Below, piece by piece: positions 36,496 to 45,032 of a stretch of DNA of 62,825 nucleotides (position 1 is its first letter; every line of letters begins with the position of its first letter). Source of the DNA: Lewinellaceae bacterium (lineage in GTDB: Bacteria; Bacteroidota; Bacteroidia; Chitinophagales; Saprospiraceae); NCBI GenBank assembly GCA_024639065.1, contig JAHEJC010000002.1:1-62825 (forward strand), in the 5' to 3' direction. The translations under genes were made by a program, and so were the position numbers. The notes under the pieces are model-generated. The model had not been told where the DNA came from. It ran no database searches and saw nothing but the letters and a program-made list of their open reading frames with translations.

Positions 36496-37428
36496 ATGAA
36501 TGATTTTGTAAAGGTGTTTGCTCCAGCTAGTGTTGCTAATTTGGCTTGTGGTTTTGATATTTTGGGTTTAGCGATTGAGCATCCAGGCGATGAAATAATA
36601 GCTCGAAAAAGTAATCATTCAGGGCTGAGAATTTCAAAAATTACTGGCGATAATGGATTACTTCCCTTGGATATAGAAAAAAATACAGCAGGTTATGCGG
36701 CAAAACAATTAATGATTACTCATGGTTGTCAAAATGTAGGGGTGGAGTTAGAAATCCATAAAAAAATGCCTTTTGGTAGTGGACTGGGTTCTAGTGCTGC
36801 AAGTGCTGCAGGGGCCGTTTTCGCAATAAGCGAACTACTATCACTTGAAATTTCAAAACGTGAAATGCTTGCTTCAGCAGTCTTGGGTGAACAAAGAGCG
36901 GATGGAGCATATCATGCAGACAATGTAGCGCCAGCTTTATTAGGTGGTATTGTATTAATTAGGGATAATACCACTTTGGATATTATTGAACTCCCAGTCC
37001 CTGAACAACTTTATGTATCTGTTGCTCACCCTGAAATTGAAATTCTTACTAAAGAGGCAAGAAACATATTATCTTCTGTGGTTCTGTTAAATCAACATGT
37101 AAAGCAAAACGGAAACCTGGGAGCATTTGTTGCCGGACTATATAAAAATGACTATGAGTTAATCTCGAGATCAATGAATGATCATATCATAGAGCCTCAA
37201 AGAAAAAAATTAATCCCCTGGTTTGATGATTTAAAATCAACATTGATAAAAACTGAATGCCTGGGTACAAGTATCTCGGGTTCAGGCCCATCTATCTTTG
37301 CTTTATCCAAAGGAGCTGCCAAAGCTGAAAAAGTTCATCAGATTATGGAATCGTTTTTTCAAAACCTTGTTATAGAACATCAAGTTTATACTTCAAAGAT
37401 TAATTGCAAAGGAGCCCATAGAATATGA
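36496..37428 (+). CDS. thrB: Homoserine kinase
   Basis: This GHMP kinase phosphorylates homoserine. APASVANLACGFDILGLAI opens the protein, the ATP loop is PFGSGLGSSAASAAGAV (about residues 92-108), and SISGSGPSIFAL is the C-terminal GHMP motif. At 310 residues it has family length. It lies 17 bases after thrA and overlaps thrC by four bases (ATGA), so the operon is translationally coupled. Confidence 0.96.
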   Translation: MNDFVKVFAPASVANLACGFDILGLAIEHPGDEIIARKSNHSGLRISKITGDNGLLPLDIEKNTAGYAAKQLMITHGCQNVGVELEIHKKMPFGSGLGSSAASAAGAVFAISELLSLEISKREMLASAVLGEQRADGAYHADNVAPALLGGIVLIRDNTTLDIIELPVPEQLYVSVAHPEIEILTKEARNILSSVVLLNQHVKQNGNLGAFVAGLYKNDYELISRSMNDHIIEPQRKKLIPWFDDLKSTLIKTECLGTSISGSGPSIFALSKGAAKAEKVHQIMESFFQNLVIEHQVYTSKINCKGAHRI

Positions 37429-38723
37429 ATTGCTACTCAACACTTAATCCTGCTTTGCGGGTACCTATTTCAAAAGCGATTTTGGATGGATTGGCAGATG
37501 ATGGAAGTCTTTATATGCCAGAAAATATTCCAAGATTACCAGATGAATTTTTAAAAAATTTGAGTGATATTCCTTTTGAAACCATCGCCTTCGAAATTAC
37601 AACCGCATTTCTCCAGAATCAGATTCCAAGAGAAGTATTATTATCCTTAATTAATGATGCAATCAATTTCCCTGCCCCTGTTTTTGAATTGGAAGAAAAC
37701 CTCGGTGTTTTAGAGTTGTTTCACGGTCCTACCCTTGCTTTTAAGGATTTTGGTGCACGATTTATGTCCAGAATCATGAGTTACCTAAATAAGGAAAAAC
37801 CTGATCTAACTATTCTTGTAGCTACTTCAGGAGATACTGGTGGTGCTGTTGCTTCTGGATTTTTTAATGTTCCTGGTATTCGTGTAATTATTTTATATCC
37901 TAAAGGCGGAGTAAGTTTTTTGCAAGAAAAACAATTGACAACATTAGGACGGAATATTACTGCACTTGAAATAGACGGAACTTTTGACGATTGTCAGACT
38001 CTAGTTAAGAAAGCCTTTGTAGATATTGAATGTAAAGATCGATTAAACCTCAGTTCCGCAAATTCAATAAATTTAGCCCGTCTGATTCCTCAGACTTTCT
38101 ATTATTTTGAAGGGGTCAAACAAATTAAGACTAATAAAAACATCGTATGCATTGTACCCAGTGGTAATTTTGGAAATCTAACTGCTGGAGTTATGGCTAA
38201 AAGAATGGGATTAAATATTTCTCGTTTTATTGCTGCAACTAATATTAATGATGTAGTCCCTGCCTACCTTACGAATTCCATATACAAGCCGAAACCCTCC
38301 ATTTCAACTGTGTCCAATGCCATGGATGTTGGAAATCCCTCAAATTTCGATCGTCTAATGGATCTGTATGGTTCCACGTGGAACCGTATCATCAAAGAGA
38401 TTACTGGCTACCATTTTTCGGATGAAAAGACGCTGCAAACTATTGAAAAATGTTTTAAAGAACATGGTTATTTGCTTGATCCACACACTGCAGTAGGTTA
38501 CCTTGCTTATTTAGCTGATCAGAGTCGATATGGTAATATTCATTATCTTCTTCTAGCAACTGCTCACCCTTCAAAATTTCTCGAAACTGTTGAAAAACAA
38601 ATTGGGCAGAAGGTTAATATTCCTGCTCGTTTGGTTAATTTAAAAGATCTACCTAAAAAGAGTATTCTTCTTTCCAATAATTATTATTCATTTAAAGAGT
38701 ATTTATTCAAGACTTTCTTTTAA
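37425..38723 (+). CDS. thrC: Threonine synthase
   Basis: This PLP enzyme converts O-phosphohomoserine to threonine. The 432-residue protein shows the cofactor-lysine motif HGPTLAFKDFGARFM (Lys near residue 107), the phosphate-binding ATSGDTGGAVASGF, and SSANSINLARLIPQ. It ends the thr operon. Two palindromes with the ParB-site core are embedded here: one in the coding sequence (38370-38385, read as Gly-Ser-Thr-Trp-Asn) and one starting at the last base of the stop codon (38723). Confidence 0.96.
   Translation: MNCYSTLNPALRVPISKAILDGLADDGSLYMPENIPRLPDEFLKNLSDIPFETIAFEITTAFLQNQIPREVLLSLINDAINFPAPVFELEENLGVLELFHGPTLAFKDFGARFMSRIMSYLNKEKPDLTILVATSGDTGGAVASGFFNVPGIRVIILYPKGGVSFLQEKQLTTLGRNITALEIDGTFDDCQTLVKKAFVDIECKDRLNLSSANSINLARLIPQTFYYFEGVKQIKTNKNIVCIVPSGNFGNLTAGVMAKRMGLNISRFIAATNINDVVPAYLTNSIYKPKPSISTVSNAMDVGNPSNFDRLMDLYGSTWNRIIKEITGYHFSDEKTLQTIEKCFKEHGYLLDPHTAVGYLAYLADQSRYGNIHYLLLATAHPSKFLETVEKQIGQKVNIPARLVNLKDLPKKSILLSNNYYSFKEYLFKTFF
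38370..38385. promoter_or_regulatory. Putative parS (ParB-binding) site inside thrC
   Basis: GGTTCCACGTGGAACC is a perfect 16-base palindrome matching the bacterial parS consensus TGTTnCACGTGnAACA at all but the outermost base pair. It lies within thrC codons, 338 bases before a second, better site. Confidence 0.75.
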
Positions 38724-38740
38724 TGTTCCACGTGGAACAT
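38723..38740. promoter_or_regulatory. Putative parS (ParB-binding) site at the thrC end
   Basis: ATGTTCCACGTGGAACAT is a perfect 18-base palindrome whose inner 16 bases match the parS consensus TGTTnCACGTGnAACA at every position. It begins at the last base of the thrC stop. Read as protein it gives MFHVEH, the artefactual N-terminus of the long frame of the next gene. About 4.5 kb downstream is the proposed oriC. Confidence 0.88.
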
Positions 38741-38791
38741 TGCATCAATTCTTCTTATATTTATCCCTCTTTAAAACTAAAACTTATTAAA

Positions 38792-41131
38792 ATGAATTTT
38801 AGAGTATCGATGTTCATACTAAGTGTGTTCTCAAGTTTCATGCTTTTTGGACAAAGTGAAAATATCAATAAGGATCCTTTTAAACAGTTTGGAAGTGAAC
38901 TTCCCACTCCCAATGTTTATAGAACTGCTGCAGGTGCTCCTGGTCATCAATATTGGCAACAAAAAGCCGATTATAAAATCAATCTAGAGTTAGACGATGA
39001 TAATCAAAAGATATCCGGGAGCGAAACCATTACCTATCATAATAATTCTCCAGATCAATTAGAATATTTATGGTTGCAATTGGATCAAAATATGCGTGCA
39101 AAGGACAGTGATTCCTATAAAATTACGGGAAGCAGTATACAGGATAAAGTATCCGACCGACAATTAAAGTCTTTAGAACCACAATTTGATGGCGGATTTA
39201 AGATCGAAAAAGTTGTCGATAATAATGGTAAAAACTTGATCTATAAAATTGTCAAAACGATGATGCGCATAGATCTACCTAAGCCTTTACTTCCTGGAGA
39301 AAGCACCATTTTTAATGTTGGATGGTGGTATAATATTAATAACCATCGAGTAGATAGAGGTAGATCCGGATATGAGCATTTTGATGAAGATGGTAATAAT
39401 GTCTATGTAATAGCCCAATTCTTTCCTCGTATGTGTGTCTATAACGAAGTAGATGGATGGCAAAACAAACAATTTCTAGGCCGAGGTGAGTTCACCCTTA
39501 CCTTTGGTGACTATGAAGTAAACATCACCGTGCCTGCTGATCACTTAGTAGCATCTACGGGAGAATTACAAAATCCCAAAGATGTACTGACCAAAAAACA
39601 AATAAATGCTTTAGCTAAAGCCGAAGAAGAGTTTGAACAACCAGTGATAATAGCTTCTCAAGAAGAAGCCAATGAAAAAATCAAGTCCAAATCAACCAAG
39701 AAAAAAACTTGGACTTTTAAAGCTGAAAATGTAAGAGATTTTGCTTTTGCTTCTTCCAGGCGGTTTATTTGGGATGCCATGGGTGTAAAAATGAGTGATG
39801 GCCGGGTGGTTAAAGCTATGTCCATGTATGTAAAAGAAGGAAATCCATTATGGGAAAAATATTCTACCAAAGCGGTGGCGCATACAATCAAATGGTATTC
39901 CCATTATACTTTCGATTATCCTTACCCTGTAGCTTGGTCTATTGATGGAAGCATGGGCATGGAGTACCCTATGATTTGCTTTAATTTTGGTCGATGTGAA
40001 GAAGATGGTACTTATACCCAACGGACCAAATACGGCCATATTGGAGTCATTATTCACGAAGTAGGACACAATTGGTTTCCCATGATTGTAAACTCAGATG
40101 AACGACAATGGACTTGGATGGATGAAGGTTTAAACTCTTTCGTACAATACTTAGCTCAGCAACAATGGGAACGAAATTATCCACATAGAAGAGGTCCTGC
40201 CGACAAGATTACGTCATATATGGATAATGATAAAAAATATTTGACTCCAATCATGTCGAATTCAGAATCACTTTATGAATTTGGAAATAATGCATATGCT
40301 AAACCAGCTACCGCTTTGAATATTTTAAGAGAAACTATACTAGGTAGAGATCTTTTTGATTACGCCTTTAAAACATATGCAAATAGATGGAAATTTAAAC
40401 AACCTACACCCGCTGATTTATTTAGAACTATGGAAGATGCATCAGGCGTAGATCTTGATTGGTTCTGGAGAGGTTGGTTTTATACAACTGATCATTGTGA
40501 TATGACAATTAAAAATGTGAACCATTATAAGATCGATCCAAAAAATCCAGAAATCGTTAAACTTCAACAAAAAGAAAGAAGGGAAGAGGCTCCTAAATAC
40601 ATTACCGAGATTAGAAATGAAACAGAAATTGAAAAAACTTATTCGGAAATTGATGAGTCAATCATTGATTTTTATTCAACATATGATCCACTTAAAATAG
40701 ATAATCTGGATAAGGAAGAGTATAATAAATATCTAAACAATCTGGATTCTGAAATGAAAGAACAACTCTCTTCTCAAAAAAATTATTATGAAATTGAAAT
40801 TGAAAAATTAGGTGGATTAGTAATGCCAGTAATATTACAATTTGAATATGTGGATGGTACAAAAGAAGATATTCGCATTCCTGCAGAAATATGGAAATTA
40901 AAACCGGATAATCTGGTGACCAAAGTTTTTCCAACAGACAAAGAAATTAAACAAATAACTTTGGATCCCTATTTAGAAACAGCAGATACTGATACTGGGA
41001 ATAATTATTTTCCTCCTCGTCCTAAAGAAGCTAGTCGATTTGAATTGTTTAAGGGTAGACAACGATTTGGTCCTGGAGGTGAGAATCCTATGCAACGAGC
41101 CAATCGGGCAAAGCAAATTATAAAACCTTGA
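38792..41131 (+). CDS. M1-family metallopeptidase, exported
   Basis: The product has about 779 residues and a signal peptide (NFRVSMFILSVFSSFMLFGQ). The start is the ATG at 38792; the longer frame beginning at 38723 merely translates the parS site and spacer. The gluzincin motif is HEVGHNWFPMIVNSDERQW near residue 422 with the third zinc ligand in WMDEGLNSFVQYL, and GMEYPMICF replaces the usual GAMEN. Residues about 600-680 are acidic and low in complexity (TEIRNETEIEKTYSEIDES). The basic tail ends in RAKQIIKP. It is probably a periplasmic peptidase distinct from the lipoprotein M1 at 27 kb. Confidence 0.9.
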   Translation: MNFRVSMFILSVFSSFMLFGQSENINKDPFKQFGSELPTPNVYRTAAGAPGHQYWQQKADYKINLELDDDNQKISGSETITYHNNSPDQLEYLWLQLDQNMRAKDSDSYKITGSSIQDKVSDRQLKSLEPQFDGGFKIEKVVDNNGKNLIYKIVKTMMRIDLPKPLLPGESTIFNVGWWYNINNHRVDRGRSGYEHFDEDGNNVYVIAQFFPRMCVYNEVDGWQNKQFLGRGEFTLTFGDYEVNITVPADHLVASTGELQNPKDVLTKKQINALAKAEEEFEQPVIIASQEEANEKIKSKSTKKKTWTFKAENVRDFAFASSRRFIWDAMGVKMSDGRVVKAMSMYVKEGNPLWEKYSTKAVAHTIKWYSHYTFDYPYPVAWSIDGSMGMEYPMICFNFGRCEEDGTYTQRTKYGHIGVIIHEVGHNWFPMIVNSDERQWTWMDEGLNSFVQYLAQQQWERNYPHRRGPADKITSYMDNDKKYLTPIMSNSESLYEFGNNAYAKPATALNILRETILGRDLFDYAFKTYANRWKFKQPTPADLFRTMEDASGVDLDWFWRGWFYTTDHCDMTIKNVNHYKIDPKNPEIVKLQQKERREEAPKYITEIRNETEIEKTYSEIDESIIDFYSTYDPLKIDNLDKEEYNKYLNNLDSEMKEQLSSQKNYYEIEIEKLGGLVMPVILQFEYVDGTKEDIRIPAEIWKLKPDNLVTKVFPTDKEIKQITLDPYLETADTDTGNNYFPPRPKEASRFELFKGRQRFGPGGENPMQRANRAKQIIKP

Positions 41132-41155
41132 AATAAAGAAACTTGGAACAGTAAT

Positions 41156-41926
41156 TTATTTAAGATTATTTTTTTCCAAAAAGGTACTTAATATCTCATT
41201 AAATTGTTGTGGATGCTCCATCATTGGAGCGTGTCCACACTTATCAACAAATTCCAGTACTGAATTATTAATGAGCTCATTAAACTTTTCCGCAACAAAA
41301 GGAGGAGTAACTTCATCCTGTTTTCCCCATACCAATAGAGTAGGCGAGTGAATGGCTGATAACTTGTTTTCGAGGTTATGTCTAATGGCAGATTTTGCTG
41401 TGGATATTATGCGGATAGCTTTATTACGGTCATTTACTATATCAAAAATATCATCAACTAATTTTTTAGTTGCAACATCAGGATCATAAAATGTTTTCTT
41501 AGTCACATTTTCTATATACTCATAATTGCTTCTCTTTGGAAAAGTCGATCCCATTGCACTTTCAAATAATCCAGAGCTACCAGTGAGTATAATGCTTGCA
41601 ATCTTTTCAGGTTTTTCCAACGCAAATAGCAAAGCTATATGTCCTCCAAGTGAATTTCCCAATACGTTTATTTGACTGTATTCTTTTTCTTCAACAAAAT
41701 CGGTTACGTATTTAAGCAAGCCGGATAAAGATGCTTTCCGAAGGGGTAAATCAAATATTGGTAACACCGGCACAACCACGTTCATTTTCTTACTGAAGTG
41801 CTCCACCAATCCTTCAAAATTGCTTAACGAACCGAATAACCCATGTAGTAATAATAATACCTTATCCTTTGACTTTCCTGATTCCAGATACTTAAATTGG
41901 CCTTCCTCTTTAATTTGATAATTCAT
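41156..41926 (-). CDS. Alpha/beta-fold hydrolase
   Basis: This is a 256-residue cytosolic alpha/beta hydrolase. The oxyanion region is LLLHGLFGSLSNFEGL, the nucleophile elbow is GNSLGGH (Ser near residue 93), the acid lies in VWGKQDEVTPP (near 210) and the His in CGHAPMMEHP (near 236). The layout matches the MhpC/BioH group of esterases and C-C hydrolases; the substrate is unknown. It lies 28 bases after the heme A synthase gene on the minus strand and is probably in its unit. Confidence 0.85.
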   Translation of the reverse strand: MNYQIKEEGQFKYLESGKSKDKVLLLLHGLFGSLSNFEGLVEHFSKKMNVVVPVLPIFDLPLRKASLSGLLKYVTDFVEEKEYSQINVLGNSLGGHIALLFALEKPEKIASIILTGSSGLFESAMGSTFPKRSNYEYIENVTKKTFYDPDVATKKLVDDIFDIVNDRNKAIRIISTAKSAIRHNLENKLSAIHSPTLLVWGKQDEVTPPFVAEKFNELINNSVLEFVDKCGHAPMMEHPQQFNEILSTFLEKNNLK

Positions 41927-41954
41927 TTCCCTTTCTCTTCAATCGCCAAAGATA

Positions 41955-42998
41955 CTATTTCTCAGGGCGTATTTGAAAATTAATCAATAACACAGAAGCT
42001 AAAAGAAAAATCGCAAACGCCTGATGAAACACTCCGTACCAAAGTGGAATATTTCCTTTACAATTTATTACAGTTAAAATGCCCAAGATAATTTGCGCAA
42101 ATGTTAATCCAAGCATCCACTTTGTGGATTTTGTAAAAAATAAATTCTCTATACGCCTAGAAATAAAAAAATAATATATGACCACAGTACCAAACAAATA
42201 AGCTGTCATTCTATGAAAAAATTGCACAATCATAGCCATGAAATGGTTTTCATCATAATTAATAAATGTTGATGCATTCCAGACCGCGGCCTTAAATAGA
42301 TCTTTTGGTACCATATATCCATTCATATCCGGCCAGGTCGGATAGGCCAAACCGGCTTTCATTCCAGACATAATTCCTCCAAGAAAAATCTGCAATGCCA
42401 ATATGGCTAATAAAAATCTGGCCCATCTTTGCAATGAAGCTGGTAGAACAGTTCTCTTCTTCCCAAAAACTTCTTCAAAATATACCCACCATAAATAACC
42501 AAACAATAATAAGGCAAAACAAAGGTGTAGCGTCAATTTATAAGCATTCACCCATGGTCTGTTTACCAGACCAGAAGCCACCATTATCCATCCAAATGAA
42601 GCCACTAATACGGCTAGTAAAATTACATTCAAAAGCCGCCGCATCAACATCCTATTTATCAATCCTTTCTTCCAAAAAATTATAAAAGGAATCAGAAAAA
42701 CAAAACCCATGAGCCTGGCCCATAAACGATGGAAATATTCCCAGAAGTAGATAAACTTAAATTCAGATAAGGTCATCCCCTCATTAATCTTTTCATATTG
42801 AGGCGTTTTTTTGTATTTGCTAAATTCAGTTTGCCATTTATTATTATTCATTGGAGGAAGAGATCCTGTAATGATTTCCCACTTAGTAATTGATAAACCA
42901 GATCCTGTAAGCCTAGTGACACCTCCTATAAAGATTTGAAAAAAAATCATAATCAGCCCAACCAACAACCAAATTTGTACATATACTTTACTATTCAT
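41955..42998 (-). CDS. ctaA: Heme A synthase (COX15/CtaA family)
   Basis: This integral membrane enzyme oxidises heme O to heme A for cytochrome oxidase. The 347-residue protein has eight hydrophobic helices. The first ends in GGVTRLTGSGLSITKWEIITGSLPP, the family hallmark, followed by FIYFWEYFHRLWARLMG with heme-ligand histidines. A second half of similar layout has SGLVNRPWVNAYKLTLHL, FFHRMTAYLFG and FHQAFAIFLLAS. It implies an aa3-type oxidase and aerobic respiration. It points away from the proposed origin. Confidence 0.93.
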   Translation of the reverse strand: MNSKVYVQIWLLVGLIMIFFQIFIGGVTRLTGSGLSITKWEIITGSLPPMNNNKWQTEFSKYKKTPQYEKINEGMTLSEFKFIYFWEYFHRLWARLMGFVFLIPFIIFWKKGLINRMLMRRLLNVILLAVLVASFGWIMVASGLVNRPWVNAYKLTLHLCFALLLFGYLWWVYFEEVFGKKRTVLPASLQRWARFLLAILALQIFLGGIMSGMKAGLAYPTWPDMNGYMVPKDLFKAAVWNASTFINYDENHFMAMIVQFFHRMTAYLFGTVVIYYFFISRRIENLFFTKSTKWMLGLTFAQIILGILTVINCKGNIPLWYGVFHQAFAIFLLASVLLINFQIRPEK

Positions 42999-43205
42999 TA
43001 ACCTATCTTATTTCGATCAACAATTCTATTCGTTATAATAATATTTTCTTTTTTATTAAATACAAACACTATTATTATTACTTATGTTGATTTGTTAACA
43101 ACTTGAAGTTAAATAAATAGGTAAATTAAGATTGCACAATTTTATCTATTTTATTCTACTTATTACCAACACACTAAATATTTTATTGTCAATGGATTAT
43201 ATTAT

Positions 43206-43214
43206 TTATCCACA
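43206..43214 (+). promoter_or_regulatory. DnaA box, perfect consensus
   Basis: TTATCCACA matches the consensus TTATnCACA exactly. It is the leftmost of the clustered boxes in the gap. Confidence 0.8.
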
Positions 43215-43233
43215 CTCTTACAAGTTTGGATAT

Positions 43234-43242
43234 TGTTGATAA
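43234..43242 (-). promoter_or_regulatory. DnaA box, near consensus
   Basis: TGTTGATAA on the plus strand is TTATCAACA on the minus strand, one mismatch from TTATnCACA, 19 bases after the perfect box. Confidence 0.6.
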
Positions 43243-43279
43243 CTTAATTATTCTAAACTATAAATTAATCCATTAATGT

Positions 43280-43288
43280 TGTTGATAA
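43280..43288 (-). promoter_or_regulatory. DnaA box, near consensus
   Basis: This is a second inverted TTATCAACA (plus strand TGTTGATAA), one mismatch from consensus, in the same cluster and orientation as the preceding one. Confidence 0.6.
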
Positions 43289-43347
43289 ATAATTTGATTT
43301 TGTTGAATTAATAAAAGGATGTACTAAATTGGTTACCTATCTGGATG

Positions 43348-43356
43348 TTATCGACA
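43348..43356 (+). promoter_or_regulatory. DnaA box, weak
   Basis: TTATCGACA has one mismatch from TTATnCACA and lies between the inverted boxes and the last direct one. Confidence 0.5.
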
Positions 43357-43368
43357 TAACTGAAAAAC

Positions 43369-43377
43369 TTATCAACA
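43369..43377 (+). promoter_or_regulatory. DnaA box, near consensus
   Basis: This direct TTATCAACA has one mismatch from consensus and is followed immediately by a long A/T-only stretch that could unwind. Confidence 0.6.
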
Positions 43378-43458
43378 CATATAGAAAATATTTATATTAT
43401 ATATCTAAATATTAATGAACATCTAATAAATATTAATTAAAATGAATGTTAATAATAT

Positions 43459-43911
43459 ATGCGCGTATTAATACAAAGATGCAAACAAGCCAAAGTAGAA
43501 ATTAATCATAAAGAAGAGAAAAATATTTCTGAAGGAATGGTGGTGCTTCTAGGAATTGAAATCAAAGATACAGAAGAGGATATATATTGGTTAATAAATA
43601 AAATTAAGAACCTAAGAATTTTCAATGACGAAGATTCAATAATGAATAAATCGGTCATAGATATTAAAGGTGAACTTCTCATAGTCAGTCAATTTACGTT
43701 GCATGCTAGTACGAAAAAAGGAAACCGTCCATCATATATAAGAGCAGCTAAAGCGCCTGTTTCCATACCGTTATATAACATGTTTGTAAATGAATTGAAG
43801 AAAGAAACGGGATTAAAGATTGAAACGGGAAAATTTGGAGCTGACATGCAAGTACATTTAATAAATGATGGACCGGTTACAATTTTTATTGATTCAAAAA
43901 TTCGAGAATAA
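43459..43911 (+). CDS. dtd: D-aminoacyl-tRNA deacylase
   Basis: Dtd hydrolyses D-amino acids wrongly attached to tRNA. The 150-residue protein has the start MRVLIQRCKQAKVEI, the catalytic-site segment LLIVSQFTLHAST (the SQFTL motif) with GNRPSYIRAAKAP, and the C-terminal cis Gly-Pro region as NDGPVTIFIDS. It is the first gene right of the proposed oriC and overlaps mazG by one base (TAATG). Confidence 0.95.
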   Translation: MRVLIQRCKQAKVEINHKEEKNISEGMVVLLGIEIKDTEEDIYWLINKIKNLRIFNDEDSIMNKSVIDIKGELLIVSQFTLHASTKKGNRPSYIRAAKAPVSIPLYNMFVNELKKETGLKIETGKFGADMQVHLINDGPVTIFIDSKIRE

Positions 43912-44249
43912 TGACCCTTAACGAAATGCAGTCAACTATTGATAATTGGATTAAAACATATGGCGTAAGGTATTTTCATCAATTGACCAATTTAGGAATT
44001 ATGAGTGAAGAGGTAGGTGAAATGTCAAGGTATATTGTTCGAATATATGGTGAACAATCATTTAAAAACCCTGCTGATGAAAAAGAGGCTCATGCTCGCC
44101 TAGCCGAAGAAATGGGGGATGTTCTATTTGTACTCACTTGTTTAGCTAATCAATGCGACATAAATCTTGAAGAAACACTAAAAAAAAATCTTAAAAAAAA
44201 ATCTAACCGAGACGCGATCAGACATAAGGAAAATCAAAAGCTCAAGTAA
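43911..44249 (+). CDS. MazG-like nucleotide pyrophosphohydrolase
   Basis: This is a single-domain, 112-residue member of the all-alpha NTP pyrophosphatase superfamily. The metal-binding helices show EEVGEMSRYIV (ExxE) and EEMGDVLFVLTCLANQ (ExxxD), the standard MazG motifs. It probably hydrolyses non-canonical or excess nucleotides; the substrate is not predictable. It is translationally coupled to dtd and its 3' end overlaps the convergent prsW-like gene by 8 bases. Confidence 0.9.
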   Translation: MTLNEMQSTIDNWIKTYGVRYFHQLTNLGIMSEEVGEMSRYIVRIYGEQSFKNPADEKEAHARLAEEMGDVLFVLTCLANQCDINLEETLKKNLKKKSNRDAIRHKENQKLK

Positions 44250-44925
44250 TCAGTTTTGAAGCTCTAATCTTTTTCAACCAGTAAATAGAAGCAATAATAT
44301 AAATAATTAAGCAGATGAGACTCCCCACTAAAAGATTTTCTGAATAATCTTGTAGGATAAAAAAATCATATATTCCGTGGATAATAACTACGAAAAATAC
44401 GGCAAATAATATGATCACCCACTTTCTATATTTTGTTATTCGAAAATGATAAGCAGCAAAAATAATCCCCATGAAAATACCAAAGGTTGCGTGAGCAGGA
44501 ATTGCTGTAAATGCTCTTATTAAAGATGTTTCGATTCCATAAACATATCCATATAAAACATTTTCAATAGTTGCAAAACCCATCGAAATAAACAAACTAT
44601 ATAAAATTACATCGGATGGTCTATCTAAAGATTTTGAAAAGTAACAGATAAAAAAAAGGGCAATAAACTTAAGAAGTTCTTCCGGCAACGCCACCCATAA
44701 AAATGCTTCTTTTGAGACAGTAAAAAAGTTACTTGTCGATGAAAAATCGCTTTCAAAAAGAAACTGCTCAAAATAAAAAGCAATAAAAGAAATAACCACC
44801 CCGACTAAAAAGGAAATAATTATTGTAATTAATGATTCTTTTGTCTTTTTCTCAATGAATAAGTAACCAAGCAGACAAATAATTAAACCGGGAATAAAAC
44901 TTACTATCAAAACAAGATCCTGCAT
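44242..44925 (-). CDS. PrsW-family intramembrane metalloprotease
   Basis: This is a 227-residue membrane protein with about seven hydrophobic segments. The putative metal motifs of the PrsW/CPBP-like group are seen as ALPEELLKF (Glu-Glu), AIPAHATFG (His) and IIHGIYDFF (His). In Bacillus, PrsW cleaves the anti-sigma factor RsiW; no anti-sigma factor is adjacent here, so its target is unknown. It is the only complete minus-strand gene to the right of the proposed oriC. Confidence 0.8.
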   Translation of the reverse strand: MQDLVLIVSFIPGLIICLLGYLFIEKKTKESLITIIISFLVGVVISFIAFYFEQFLFESDFSSTSNFFTVSKEAFLWVALPEELLKFIALFFICYFSKSLDRPSDVILYSLFISMGFATIENVLYGYVYGIETSLIRAFTAIPAHATFGIFMGIIFAAYHFRITKYRKWVIILFAVFFVVIIHGIYDFFILQDYSENLLVGSLICLIIYIIASIYWLKKIRASKLIT

Positions 44926-45032
44926 AATAACTGCTAAAATATTTTAGTTTCTCTAAAGATCTAAGCAAATAGTGGCAAACATGAAATATTTCGGGTAATA
45001 AGTAATATTTTAGTATTTCACTTGAACAAATA

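Larger units (their letters stand above)
42999..43458. other. Putative chromosome replication origin (oriC) region
   Basis: This 460-base gap, the largest in the window, is extremely AT-rich and has no plausible gene. Between 43206 and 43377 it holds one perfect DnaA box (TTATCCACA), three TTATCAACA boxes (two inverted) and one TTATCGACA. Adjacent runs of nearly pure A/T (43021-43080 and 43378-43450) could be the unwinding element. Transcription diverges away on both sides (ctaA minus, dtd plus). Two parS-like sites lie about 4.5 kb to the left. The dnaA gene is not adjacent, which is not unusual for Bacteroidota. Confidence 0.78.

Noticed and set aside
38723-38791. N-terminal extension MFHVEH... 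of the second M1 peptidase
   Set aside because: It translates the parS-like palindrome and spacer; the signal peptide starts at the ATG at 38792.
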